From Lachnospiraceae bacterium (GTDB taxonomy: Bacteria; Bacillota; Clostridia; Lachnospirales; Lachnospiraceae): 64,000 nt of DNA. The first letter of the stretch is position 1. The number at the start of each line of letters is the position of its first letter. The stretch spans positions 78,916 through 142,915 of the forward strand of contig JAFRSH010000014.1 in NCBI GenBank assembly GCA_017427685.1, read 5' to 3'. Shown here piece after piece: positions 1-8,447 of this stretch. The notes beneath the pieces were generated by a model. It was not told the DNA's origin. It saw only the letters and a program-made list of their open reading frames with translations, and searched no databases. The position numbers and the translations under genes were made by a program.

Positions 1-165
1 AAGAATGAGAAACTTGCAATTGTCCTCGGAACCGAAGGTACCGGCCTGCCGAAGGATGTGATCGATGCATGCGATTACCGCGTCATGATCCCGATGCACA
101 ACGGGGTGGATTCCTTGAATGTTGCCGCCGCAAGCGCAGTGATGTTTTGGGAGCTTGGAAAGTAA
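1..165 (+). CDS. SpoU/TrmH-family RNA 2'-O-methyltransferase, C-terminal part
   Basis: The reading frame is open at the left edge and encodes the last 54 residues of a SPOUT-class RNA methyltransferase. Two conserved SpoU blocks are visible: an LGTEGTGLP segment at residues 9-17 of the fragment (SAM-binding knot) and IPMHNGVDSLNVAAASAV near the end, the classic motif 3 whose Asn and Ser shape the knot. Such enzymes methylate a ribose 2'-OH in tRNA or 23S rRNA. The substrate cannot be told from this fragment because the N-terminal substrate-binding domain lies outside the window. Confidence 0.9.
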   Translation, partial: KNEKLAIVLGTEGTGLPKDVIDACDYRVMIPMHNGVDSLNVAAASAVMFWELGK

Positions 166-199
166 AGGCTGATAAAAAGATGATATCGGGAAGTTGTTT

Positions 200-277
200 A
201 TGAATATGGGTACGGTAAATGATTCAGTGCCTATGGTTACTTCGGAGTGTATATCTGATACTACAAAGAGGGGTTAG
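200..277 (+). CDS. possible 25-residue small ORF ahead of the DUF1016 gene
   Basis: An ATG at 200 follows a GGGAAG Shine-Dalgarno-like site at 188-193 and opens a 25-codon frame ending in TAG at 275-277, five bases before the next start codon. No similarity is recognised. It may be a leader peptide coupled to the next gene, or chance; codon use gives no strong support. Confidence 0.2.
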   Translation: MNMGTVNDSVPMVTSECISDTTKRG

Positions 278-282
278 AACTT

Positions 283-1362
283 ATGGATGACAGGAAAAAT
301 ATGGGAAAAGAGAAAGATGGCGTGATGATGCCGGTGCCTCCAAGATTATCGGAAATGGATGTGTCATATCCTGGTTTTATTAACGGCCTGATTGATGAAA
401 TCCAAAGAAAGAGGATAGTCATTACATTAAATGCTAATGCCGGTCTGATCGACCTGTACTGGTATGTGGGAAACATGATCCTTAAGAAGCAGAAAACGGA
501 AGGTTGGGGCGCCAAAGTTATCGACAGGATATCCCATGACATTAAGACTGCTTTTCCTGATATGAACGGTTTTTCGCCAAGGAACATTAAAAACATGCGT
601 AGATTCGCCGCAGAATGGCGGGATTATGAAATTGTGCAACAGGTTGTGGCACAAATACCGTGGCGGACAAATCTGGTTTTGCTTGAAAAACTTGATTCAA
701 CGGAGGAACGGCTTTGGTATGCCGGAAAAGTTATCGAAAACGGATGGAGTAGTAGCGTATTGGCTATGCAGATAGAAAGCGGTCTGTTCAGTCGAGACGG
801 AAAAGCCGTGAATAATTTTGATCTTTCACTTCCACCGGAAGATTCCGACCTTGTGAGTCAAGTATTCAAAGATCCATATCTGTTTGATTTCCTTGGAACT
901 GATATTCCGAGGCGTGAAATTGAAATTGAAAAGAAATTGACTGAACACATTCAGAGTTTCTTGCTTGAACTCGGACAAGGCTTTGCTTTTGTCGGGCGAC
1001 AGATTCATTTGGAACTCGGAGGACAGGATTTCTACATTGACATGCTTTTTTATCACCTACGACTTCGCTGTTATGTGGTGATCGAACTAAAAGCCTGTGA
1101 GTTTCAACCTGAATTTGTGAGCAAAATCAATATGTATCGTAACGTGGTAGACGACGTTCTCCGTCATCCGGATGACAAACCGACAATAGGATTGTTGCTA
1201 GTGAAGGGCAAGAATAAGACGGTTGTGGAATACTCTCTTACAGGATACAACAATCCGATAGGGGTTGCAGATTGGGAAAATCAGCTTACAAAGAGCCTGC
1301 CTGAAGACTTGAAAAGCAGTCTTCCGACAATAGAAGAAATAGAAAAAGAGCTGAACCAGTAA
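283..1362 (+). CDS. DUF1016 / YhcG-family PD-(D/E)XK nuclease domain protein
   Basis: This 359-residue protein has the two-part layout of the YhcG (DUF1016) family. A helical N-terminal domain (about residues 20-170) carries the signatures TEGWGAKVIDRIS, FSPRNIKNMRRF and VVAQIPWRTN. A C-terminal PD-(D/E)XK nuclease-like domain (about 195-345) contains FVGRQIHLELGGQDFYIDM and VVIELKACEF, whose Asp and Glu-x-Lys fit the catalytic core. The start follows an AAGAGGGG ribosome site. Family members often sit beside restriction or mobile genes as accessory or stand-alone nucleases, but no restriction partner is visible here. Full length, apparently intact. The exact role is unknown. Confidence 0.88.
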   Translation: MDDRKNMGKEKDGVMMPVPPRLSEMDVSYPGFINGLIDEIQRKRIVITLNANAGLIDLYWYVGNMILKKQKTEGWGAKVIDRISHDIKTAFPDMNGFSPRNIKNMRRFAAEWRDYEIVQQVVAQIPWRTNLVLLEKLDSTEERLWYAGKVIENGWSSSVLAMQIESGLFSRDGKAVNNFDLSLPPEDSDLVSQVFKDPYLFDFLGTDIPRREIEIEKKLTEHIQSFLLELGQGFAFVGRQIHLELGGQDFYIDMLFYHLRLRCYVVIELKACEFQPEFVSKINMYRNVVDDVLRHPDDKPTIGLLLVKGKNKTVVEYSLTGYNNPIGVADWENQLTKSLPEDLKSSLPTIEEIEKELNQ

Positions 1363-1386
1363 TTTGTGCAACAGTTGTTGCACAAA
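1363..1386. repeat. 10-bp palindrome immediately after the DUF1016 stop
   Basis: TTTGTGCAAC (1363-1372) and GTTGCACAAA (1377-1386) form a perfect hairpin with a 4-nt loop. There is no T-tract, so it is not a canonical terminator. Nearly the same 24-bp sequence lies inside the gene at about 633-656, so it may be a duplicated gene fragment rather than a regulatory site. Confidence 0.5.
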
Positions 1387-1420
1387 TGTGAAGGTTGGGG
1401 TGCATTTGCTTTAATCATTA

Positions 1421-1627
1421 TTGTCTGATGTCGCAAATTGCGACTTCAAAGCAGAAATGTGCTACATAACCGACGAGTGGATTAAAAACAGGACAGGCAT
1501 GTTTACGGATGATTTTATGAAGCTTGTGATTAGGATGTTGTCGTACACTAGAATAAATATTCAGGGAAACATGTTGGAATCATACGATCTTATGAACTGT
1601 TTTTTAATAGAAAGAATTTTGGCATAA
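1421..1627 (+). CDS. hypothetical 68-residue ORF, doubtful
   Basis: A TTG-initiated frame of 68 codons lies between the nuclease and the glycosidase. There is no clear ribosome site before the TTG. The predicted protein (residues such as CYITDEWIKNRTGMF) has no domain I recognise. It could be a real small gene, a decayed fragment linked to the nuclease locus, or chance. Confidence 0.25.
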   Translation: MSDVANCDFKAEMCYITDEWIKNRTGMFTDDFMKLVIRMLSYTRINIQGNMLESYDLMNCFLIERILA

Positions 1628-1700
1628 CTTATACTGATCATTTGTTATTAGGTTTACCTTGGATTCAGCGCAGACCTCGGGAAATTGGAAAGGATTGTAC

Positions 1701-4199
1701 ATGAAAAGTATCTGTATTGATGAAAAATGGTCCTTTAGGCAGGGTTTCCTTGATTCACTTTGGGCGATAAACGAGGCGCCCTGCGAAGAAGTGAACCTTC
1801 CTCATGACGCGATGATCGGCACGGCGGTTTCGCCCGATGCCGTGGCTCAGCAGGATTCGGGGTACTATAAGGGCGGGATATGCAATTACACCAAATACCT
1901 GTTTATCCCGCAGGAGTGGGAAGAGGAAACAATCATGCTCTCGTTTGACGGAGCGATGATGAACGCGACAGTCGAAGTCAACGGCTGTAAGGCGGCCATG
2001 GAGCACTACGGATACGCGCCGTTTTATGCCGATATCACGGGACTTGTGGCATTCGGCCGGGAAAACCGCGTCACCGTGCACGTTGACACAGGCTCACAGC
2101 CCAATTCCAGATGGTATACGGGAACCGGACTGTACCGCAGCGTTAAGCTCCTTCACGGACCGAAGGTCCACATCGTTCCCGACGGGATCTATGGTTTCAC
2201 AAAGGAAGTTTCAGATAACCGCGCTTTTGCCGAGGCTCGTGTTGAGATCGCCAATGATCTTTCGGAAAACCGTCTTGTCCGGGCCGAGGTCTGTTTTATA
2301 AAAGAAACGGATTACGAAGCCGGGAAAACAGATGCTTATGCCGCAAAGGCTTCTCAGACTGTTCAGATAAACCCGCACAGCGTTGAAACGGCAAAGATAG
2401 CCATGATCATCGAAGACCCGCTCATTTGGGATCAGGACAGTCCGAATCTTTACAGAGTGGTGGTCAGAGTGACTGACACGGGAGCTTTCAGGACGCACTT
2501 TATAAAGGATCGTGATCAATCCGTCGATGAATCTTCAGCCCTTTTCGGCATCAGGACGATCACGGCGGATCCCGTAAGGGGACTGAGGATCAACGGAAAG
2601 ACCGTGAAGCTTAAAGGCGGATGCCTCCATCACGATAACGGCCTTTTGGGAGCCATTTCTCTGTACGAAACCGAAGTCAGAAAGATAAAGAAACTCAAGG
2701 AAGTCGGTTTTAATGCGATCAGGACCGCTCATAACCCTCCGTCGGCTGCGCTCGTTGAGGCGTGCGACAGGGTCGGGATGTATATCTTCGACGAGGCTTT
2801 TGACGCATGGGGTATTGCAAAAAGGAGCGGAGACTACAGCCGGTACTTCGATACCGACTGGGAAAAGGATCTGACTGCGTTTATTAAGCGTGACAGAACA
2901 CACCCGAGCGTTATCATGTGGTCTACGGGAAATGAGATCCCGGAGAGAGGCGGCTTAAACAATGGCTACTCGCTGGCTACCATGCTCGCAAACCGCATCC
3001 GTGATCTGGATGCCACAAGACCGATAAGCAACGGGATCTGTTCGTTCTGGAGCGGAATGGACGATGAGCGCGCCGAAGGAAAGAGCCCGGAACAAAACGC
3101 ACCGGATGAACCTCAGGATCTCATCTGGGAGAAATGGACGGAAGCTTTCACCAACGGGCTTGATGTGGTCGGATACAATTACATGGAGGATCTTTACGAG
3201 CGGGATCACGAGCTGTTTCCTCAGAGAGTGATCCTCGGCTCCGAAAACTTCCCCAAGGATATTGGCTTCAGATGGCCGATGATTGAGCGACTGCCTTATG
3301 TGATCGGAGAATTCACGTGGACGGCCTGGGATTACCTTGGCGAAGCAGGCGTAGGCAGAGCACTTTACCTCGAAGAAGGAGATCCGCTCATAGAAAAGGG
3401 TCCGTGGGCCGTCATGCCGCATCTGATGACCGTGTATCCCTGGAGAACCGCCAACGACGCGGACTTTGACATTACGGGGATTATGCTGCCTCAGGGAGCA
3501 TATCGCAGCGTGGTTTTCGGCAACTCCGGCACCTTCCTTTATTCGTACCATCCCGACAGCTTTGGAAAATATGAGCTTATGAGCATGTGGGGATTCCCTG
3601 CGATATACTCCTCGTGGAATTATGAGGGATATGAGGGGAAACCCGTGGAGCTTATGGTGTTTTCAGCTGCCGAAGAGGTTGAACTTGTTCTGAACGGAAG
3701 GACGCTCGGAAAGAAAAAGGTCAGCAATGAGAGACCGATGCCCCGGAGCGTGCGCTTTGAAGCGGTTTATGAACCCGGGAAGATAGAAGCCATAAGCTTC
3801 CGCGGAGGCAGAGAAGTGAGCCGCGCATGTCTTGAAACAACGGGACGGCCTGCAGGCGTCAGGCTGTTACCCGAAAAAACCGTGCTGAGTGGTGACGGAC
3901 ATGACGTGACCTACGTTGTCGCGGAGATCATTGATGAGAAGGGAGCCGTTGTTCCCGAGGCAGAGGTAAAGCTTCACGCAGCGCTCGAAGGTGACGCCGC
4001 GAAGCTTTACGGTTTTGGCACCGGTAATCCTGTCACAGAAGAAGTATATACCGATAACGATACAGTCAGCTACCGGGGAAGGGCGACGGCCGTGATCCGC
4101 GCAGGGCACGGTGAGGGGAAGGCGGTCCTTACCGTTGAAGCCGAACTGCCGGGCGGGCTCGTGAAGGCCTCCTGTCAGATATCACAGGTTATTAAATGA
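1701..4199 (+). CDS. glycoside hydrolase family 2 (beta-galactosidase-like), cytoplasmic
   Basis: This 832-residue GH2 enzyme removes terminal beta-linked sugars (galactose, glucuronic acid or similar) from oligosaccharides. Domains in order are an N-terminal sugar-binding jelly roll (about 1-190), an Ig-like domain (195-300), the TIM barrel (305-600), a DUF4982-like domain (about 630-700, around the YEGKPVELMVFS segment) and a C-terminal GH2 Ig-like domain (710-830). The acid/base is Glu412 in STGNEIPERGG and the nucleophile is Glu537 in IGEFTWTAWDY; NAIRTAHNPP is also conserved. I start at ATG 1701 because GGAAAGG precedes it; an in-frame TTG at 1659 lacks a ribosome site. There is no signal peptide, so it acts on imported oligosaccharides, probably supplied by the MFS transporter 140 bp downstream. 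Confidence 0.93.
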   Translation: MKSICIDEKWSFRQGFLDSLWAINEAPCEEVNLPHDAMIGTAVSPDAVAQQDSGYYKGGICNYTKYLFIPQEWEEETIMLSFDGAMMNATVEVNGCKAAMEHYGYAPFYADITGLVAFGRENRVTVHVDTGSQPNSRWYTGTGLYRSVKLLHGPKVHIVPDGIYGFTKEVSDNRAFAEARVEIANDLSENRLVRAEVCFIKETDYEAGKTDAYAAKASQTVQINPHSVETAKIAMIIEDPLIWDQDSPNLYRVVVRVTDTGAFRTHFIKDRDQSVDESSALFGIRTITADPVRGLRINGKTVKLKGGCLHHDNGLLGAISLYETEVRKIKKLKEVGFNAIRTAHNPPSAALVEACDRVGMYIFDEAFDAWGIAKRSGDYSRYFDTDWEKDLTAFIKRDRTHPSVIMWSTGNEIPERGGLNNGYSLATMLANRIRDLDATRPISNGICSFWSGMDDERAEGKSPEQNAPDEPQDLIWEKWTEAFTNGLDVVGYNYMEDLYERDHELFPQRVILGSENFPKDIGFRWPMIERLPYVIGEFTWTAWDYLGEAGVGRALYLEEGDPLIEKGPWAVMPHLMTVYPWRTANDADFDITGIMLPQGAYRSVVFGNSGTFLYSYHPDSFGKYELMSMWGFPAIYSSWNYEGYEGKPVELMVFSAAEEVELVLNGRTLGKKKVSNERPMPRSVRFEAVYEPGKIEAISFRGGREVSRACLETTGRPAGVRLLPEKTVLSGDGHDVTYVVAEIIDEKGAVVPEAEVKLHAALEGDAAKLYGFGTGNPVTEEVYTDNDTVSYRGRATAVIRAGHGEGKAVLTVEAELPGGLVKASCQISQVIK

Positions 4200-4339
4200 G
4201 TTTTAGTGCCGGACTTGTTTGGAGAGAGTCAAAGACTTGTTGTATCCCTTTTTTGGAATTGCCGGGAGAAGGAATCTGAAACGGTTGATAATCGTTACGG
4301 AAGAGGATAGATAATTGATAGTATGGGAAAAGGATCAAT

Positions 4340-5542
4340 ATGTGGACGATAAAATATACCCTGCTTAATGTTTCGTATTTTGCGGCATTTTGCACGGTGC
4401 ATGCTTATGCTGCCGTTTATCTGCTTGAAAAAGGCTTCACCAACACAGAGGTGGGTATCCTTCTCGCTGTCGCAAACATACTGTCCGCAGTTCTGCAGCC
4501 CGTCGTGGCGGGGATTATAGACAGAAAAGGCAGGCTGACAAACCGAGGTTTTATCTTTATCTCGGTCGGCGTTATTCTGGCGGGGTCGGTCGCTTTGATG
4601 ATCGCGCCGGATGAGAAGATACTCATCTTTATCGTATATGCGCTCATATACCTGATACAGTTTACTTATCAGCCCGTGATGACGGCGCTTTGCTTCGAGT
4701 ACAAAAAGGCGGGATGCGACATCTTCTACGGGTTGGCGAGAGGCCTCGGATCGGCGAGCTTTGCCGTGACGAGCATGTTTGTCGGCGGACTTGTGGAAAA
4801 AGGCGGAGTGACCGTCCTTTTGTTGATAAACATTGCAACCATGATCCTTTCGGCGGTTGTGCTGCTGTTCTTTGGGAAGCCCCGGACGGCCGCGGACGGA
4901 GCCGGCTCCGGTGAGAGTGAGGAAGAGTCGATATCGCAAACCGGTTCAAAAAACGGGATCAGGAGCTTTGTGCGCGAATATCCCGCATTTATGCTTTTTC
5001 TTGTCGGCACGATCTGCTTCTTTTTTGCGCACAACATGATCAATGATTTCATGATCCAGATCATCAGAAGCCTTGGAGGAAAAGAAACAGAGCTCGGAAT
5101 AGCCAATTTCCTTCAGGCGATCCTCGAACTCCCTGTCATGGCGCTTATCGGAGTGGTGTTAAAAAAGATCTCCGCGAACAGGCTGCTCGTCTTTTCGGGA
5201 GTCGCGTTCCTTGTGAAGATCCTGATCCTTGTGTTTGCGGGCGGTATGGCACAGATGTACCTGAGCCAGTCCTTCCAGCTCTTTGCTTACGCGGTATTTA
5301 TCCCCGCGGGGGCTTATTATGTCAGCAACAATATGAAAGAGGCCGATCAGGTCAAGGGACAGGCGTTTATCACGAGCGCGATAACTATCGGTGGGGTCTT
5401 TTCTAACTTTATCAGCGGGATGATCCTCGACCGGTCAAACATAACCACCATGCTTATCGTGGGAAGTGCAGTCTGCGCAGTAGGAGTGGTACTGACGTTC
5501 TTCGCCATGAGGAAACGTTCGAAAGCAGATATAGTGTTATAA
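4340..5542 (+). CDS. MFS transporter, probable oligosaccharide:H+ symporter type
   Basis: This 400-residue integral membrane protein has about 12 predicted helices in two halves separated by a charged loop near residues 180-210 (SGESEEESISQTGSKNG). The first helix (LLNVSYFAAFCTVHAYAAVYLLEKGFTNTEVG) and the cytoplasmic loop following helix 2 (DRKGRLTNR) resemble the LacY/nucleoside:H+ symporter branch of the major facilitator superfamily. A GGGAAAAGGA ribosome site precedes ATG 4340. It lies 140 bp downstream of a cytoplasmic GH2 enzyme on the same strand, which suggests import of the GH2 substrate. The substrate itself is inferred. Confidence 0.8.
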   Translation: MWTIKYTLLNVSYFAAFCTVHAYAAVYLLEKGFTNTEVGILLAVANILSAVLQPVVAGIIDRKGRLTNRGFIFISVGVILAGSVALMIAPDEKILIFIVYALIYLIQFTYQPVMTALCFEYKKAGCDIFYGLARGLGSASFAVTSMFVGGLVEKGGVTVLLLINIATMILSAVVLLFFGKPRTAADGAGSGESEEESISQTGSKNGIRSFVREYPAFMLFLVGTICFFFAHNMINDFMIQIIRSLGGKETELGIANFLQAILELPVMALIGVVLKKISANRLLVFSGVAFLVKILILVFAGGMAQMYLSQSFQLFAYAVFIPAGAYYVSNNMKEADQVKGQAFITSAITIGGVFSNFISGMILDRSNITTMLIVGSAVCAVGVVLTFFAMRKRSKADIVL

Positions 5543-5552
5543 TAATGGTAAG

Positions 5553-5569
5553 ATGCTTCGTTGAAGTAT
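5553..5569 (+). other. hairpin in the serpin leader
   Basis: ATGCTTC (5553-5559) and GAAGTAT (5563-5569) pair around a GTT loop. The stem resembles the first hairpin of the multi-hairpin leader before the AraC gene at 47298-47316, but the remaining hairpins of that element are not evident here. Confidence 0.4.
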
Positions 5570-5618
5570 GTTATCGAGGGAAGCAGGCGTTTGACCGACT
5601 GCGAAGAGGGGGCACAGT

Positions 5619-7037
5619 ATGCAAAAAAGAAAAGATTCGGACACATGTATTCATAGAAAACTTGTATGGACCGCAGCTTCGTTGGTGCTGATAGGTAGTG
5701 TTACCGTTTTTATCCTTATGTTTACCGGAGTGATCGGTAATAACGGATTTCTGATCGTGGCTGCCGACTCTCCCCAATTGATGAGTGCTCCGTTTGCGCT
5801 CGATTTTGATGAGGACGGAGATCTGAATCTTAAAGGGGAAGAGGGAGAAAGGTTTAGGGAAGCGATTCAGAAATACCGTGATGAAAGGAATGCGTTCAAA
5901 GCACCGGAGGGCTATAACCCGAATCTTGCCAAAGCAGACGTGCTGGGGCTTAATTCTAAAATGATTCCATTGTTTCTCAAGGAGAGTGACCGCGGCAACT
6001 CGGTTTATTCACCGATCAACATTTACATAGCGCTCGGAATGCTCGCGCAGATAACGGAGGGCGATTCAAGAAAACAGGCGCTTGATCTCATCGGAGCCGT
6101 AGATGTTGATTACTTAAGAACACAGATCAGCGGGCTCTGGAGAAACTGTTATGAATTCGAAAATACGAGATGTGTTTTGGCATCATCGCTGTGGATGAGC
6201 GATGATCTTGATTACAATAAAGATATTCTCAACGTTTTAGCAAAGGATTATTACGCGTCGTCATATTCCGGAGATATGAAATCCGAAAGCTTTTCGGGTG
6301 CGTTCTCAGACTGGATCAACGGACAAACGGATGAAATCCTGCATGGGCAGACATCGGAGACAGTATTTGATCCGGAAACGGTTTTTTCGCTTGCGACCAC
6401 ATTAAACTTTGAAGCTAAGTGGGATCTGGAATTTGGCAAGGAAAAGACCGAGAAAGGTATCTTTCACTCATACGCCGGCGATGTACAGTGCGATTATATG
6501 AAACAGAAGATCGATGATCAGTACTATTGGGGCGATGGGTTTGGCGCAGTTGAAAAGAAATTCGAGGGATCGTCATCGACGATGATGTTTATACTTCCGG
6601 ATGAAGGGGTAAGCGTATATGATCTGATCGATGACGAAAAAGGCTTGGAGTTTATAAATACCTGCAGGGTGAACTCGCAGTCAAAACGAGTGTTGATAAA
6701 CCTGCAAATGCCTAAATTCGATGTTTCTTCGGGCCGTAATATATCAGATGATCTTAAAAAGCTCGGAATGACCGATGTGTTTGAAGAAGGATCGGCTGAT
6801 TTTTCACCGCTTTTTGGCAGAAACGATGGTATCGTTTTGAGTGAAGTGAGTCACGGAGTACGTGTGATCGCCGATGAAGAAGGCGTTAAGGGTGCTGCAA
6901 TTACCGTGATGAGGGGATCCGGGGCCAGAAAGCCACCGAATAATGAGATAGATTTTGTCCTGGATCGGCCGTTCATCTTCGTGATCAGATCGGGAGACGG
7001 TATCCCGCTTTTTGTCGGAGTTGTTGAAAGACCGTAA
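5619..7037 (+). CDS. membrane-anchored serpin (serine/cysteine protease inhibitor family I4)
   Basis: This 472-residue protein has a short basic N-terminus, one transmembrane segment at about 15-40 and an extracellular serpin fold from about 100 to 472. Serpin landmarks are NSVYSPINIYIALGMLAQ, ATTLNFEAKWDLEF, MMFILPDEGVSVYDL and the C-terminal RPFIFVIRSGDGIPLFVGVV. The reactive-centre hinge reads EEGVKGAAIT (420-429); the small residues at the P12-P9 positions are expected of an inhibitory serpin. The loop continues VMRGSGARKPP and is about four residues longer than that of alpha-1-antitrypsin, so the scissile bond is uncertain; an Arg-rich P1 region would favour trypsin-like targets. A GAGGGGG site precedes the start. 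It likely protects the cell surface from host or competitor proteases (inference). Confidence 0.9.
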   Translation: MQKRKDSDTCIHRKLVWTAASLVLIGSVTVFILMFTGVIGNNGFLIVAADSPQLMSAPFALDFDEDGDLNLKGEEGERFREAIQKYRDERNAFKAPEGYNPNLAKADVLGLNSKMIPLFLKESDRGNSVYSPINIYIALGMLAQITEGDSRKQALDLIGAVDVDYLRTQISGLWRNCYEFENTRCVLASSLWMSDDLDYNKDILNVLAKDYYASSYSGDMKSESFSGAFSDWINGQTDEILHGQTSETVFDPETVFSLATTLNFEAKWDLEFGKEKTEKGIFHSYAGDVQCDYMKQKIDDQYYWGDGFGAVEKKFEGSSSTMMFILPDEGVSVYDLIDDEKGLEFINTCRVNSQSKRVLINLQMPKFDVSSGRNISDDLKKLGMTDVFEEGSADFSPLFGRNDGIVLSEVSHGVRVIADEEGVKGAAITVMRGSGARKPPNNEIDFVLDRPFIFVIRSGDGIPLFVGVVERP

Positions 7038-7089
7038 TGAAGCATGAGGTGACTACCGAACAATGGGTATGATTTGAGATTATATTGTG

Positions 7090-7120
7090 GCAACATCTTT
7101 GAAAAAAGGTGTTGCTTTTT
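7090..7120 (+). terminator. intrinsic terminator after the serpin gene
   Basis: GCAACATC (7090-7097) pairs with GGTGTTGC (7108-7115, one G-T wobble) and is followed by TTTTT. Confidence 0.85.
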
Positions 7121-7137
7121 GTTTGAAGGTGTAGTAA

Positions 7138-7143
7138 TATAAT
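7138..7143 (+). promoter_or_regulatory. candidate -10 box for asd
   Basis: A consensus TATAAT lies 70 bp before the asd start, just after the serpin terminator. No convincing -35 box is spaced correctly, so the promoter is tentative. Confidence 0.4.
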
Positions 7144-7213
7144 GAACAGATTTTCCGAGACGGACAAATGTCCGCATGAAAAAGACACTAACGAAATACA
7201 GGAGATGATTGTT

Positions 7214-8290
7214 ATGGCAAAACTTAAGGCAGCCATTCTCGGTGCAACGGGTATGGTAGGACAGAGATTCATTCAGCTTCTTGAGAACCACCCCTGGTTC
7301 GAGGTCGCAGTTGTAGCTGCAAGTGCAAGAAGTGCGGGAAAGACATACGAAGAGGCGGTAGGTGAGCGTTGGAAGATGGATACTCCCATGCCCGAGGCCG
7401 TTAAGAAGCTTGTTGTTATGAATGTCAGCGATGTTGAGGAAGTCGCTTCCAAGGTTGACTTCTGCTTCAGCGCAGTTGATATGACAAAAGAAGAGATCCG
7501 TGCGATCGAGGATGCATATGCAAAGGCAGAGAAGCCCGTTGTTTCCAACAACTCGGCACATCGCTGGACACCCGACGTTCCCATGATCGTTCCGGAGCTT
7601 AATCCCGAGCACATCGAGGTTATCGAGTTCCAGAAGAAGAGACTCGGAACAAAGAAGGGCTTCGTAGCTGTTAAGCCCAACTGCTCGATCCAGAGCTATA
7701 CTCCCGCTCTTTTCGCACTCAGCGAGTTTGAGCCCGAGACCGTTGTTGCTACGACCTATCAGGCTATCTCAGGTGCCGGCAAGAACTTCAAGGACTGGCC
7801 CGAGATGGTGGACAACGTTATCCCCTACATCGGCGGCGAGGAAGAGAAGTCCGAGCAGGAGCCTTTAAGGATCTGGGGTCACATCGAGAACGGTCAGATC
7901 GTTAAGGCACAGAGCCCTGTCATCACGACACAGTGCATCAGAGTGCCCGTCAGCAACGGTCATATGGCAGCAGTGTTCGTAAACTTCAAGAAGAAGCCCA
8001 CCAAGGAGCAGATCCTCGAGGCATGGGCAAACTTTAAGGGAGTTCCTCAGGAGCTTGAGCTTCCCAGCGCTCCCAAGCAGTTCATCAAGTACTTCGAAGA
8101 GGACAATCGTCCCCAGACAAAGCTTGATCGTGACTATGAGAACGGAATGGGCGTTTGCATGGGCAGACTTCGTGAGGACAGCGTATACCAGTGGAAATTC
8201 GTAGGTCTCTCACACAACACACTTCGCGGCGCTGCCGGCGGTGCGGTGCTCATGGCAGAGCTTTTGAAAGCCAAGGGGTACATCTATTAA
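7214..8290 (+). CDS. asd: aspartate-semialdehyde dehydrogenase
   Basis: The 358-residue enzyme reduces beta-aspartyl phosphate to aspartate semialdehyde with NADPH, the branch point to lysine/diaminopimelate, threonine and methionine. The Rossmann motif GATGMVGQRF is at residues 9-18, and the active-site Cys157 is in KPNCSIQSYTPAL. The sequence style (NCSIQ, SGAGKNFKDWPEMVDNV) is that of the archaeal/fungal-like ASADH branch rather than the E. coli branch. I choose ATG 7214 because AGGAG (7200-7204) precedes it; an in-frame ATG at 7142 has no ribosome site and would add 24 poor residues. dapA and dapB are separate, 13 kb downstream, behind a lysine riboswitch. Confidence 0.96.
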   Translation: MAKLKAAILGATGMVGQRFIQLLENHPWFEVAVVAASARSAGKTYEEAVGERWKMDTPMPEAVKKLVVMNVSDVEEVASKVDFCFSAVDMTKEEIRAIEDAYAKAEKPVVSNNSAHRWTPDVPMIVPELNPEHIEVIEFQKKRLGTKKGFVAVKPNCSIQSYTPALFALSEFEPETVVATTYQAISGAGKNFKDWPEMVDNVIPYIGGEEEKSEQEPLRIWGHIENGQIVKAQSPVITTQCIRVPVSNGHMAAVFVNFKKKPTKEQILEAWANFKGVPQELELPSAPKQFIKYFEEDNRPQTKLDRDYENGMGVCMGRLREDSVYQWKFVGLSHNTLRGAAGGAVLMAELLKAKGYIY

Positions 8291-8299
8291 ATAACAGGA

Positions 8300-8316
8300 T
8301 GGTCCCCAAGGGATCA
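8300..8316. repeat. dispersed GGTCCC palindrome, copy 1
   Basis: TGGTCCC and GGGATCA flank a CAA loop, 10 bp after the asd stop. Related palindromes occur at 18651-18674, 24523-24543 and 25283-25299, each after a stop codon. Confidence 0.6.
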
Positions 8317-8358
8317 CATTTATTGAAAAAAATAAAATCATGTGAGTAAAAATCCTCC

Positions 8359-8431
8359 GGAATGGTACTAATAGGAAAATGCAGTTTCGGGTTGTCTCCG
8401 GAAAAACAAGGCTCCCCGAGTGAAACATTCC
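8359..8431 (+). promoter_or_regulatory. structured leader before the 3380-residue exported protein
   Basis: Nested pairing is visible: GGAATG (8359-8364) with CATTCC (8426-8431); GTTTC plus GGG (8384-8391) with CCCG and GAAAC (8415-8426); and TTGT (8392-8395) with ACAA (8406-8409). The outer helix ends three bases before the AAGGAGG ribosome site at 8434, so folding could affect translation. No known riboswitch class is recognised. Confidence 0.45.
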
Positions 8432-8447
8432 ATAAGGAGGATATATC

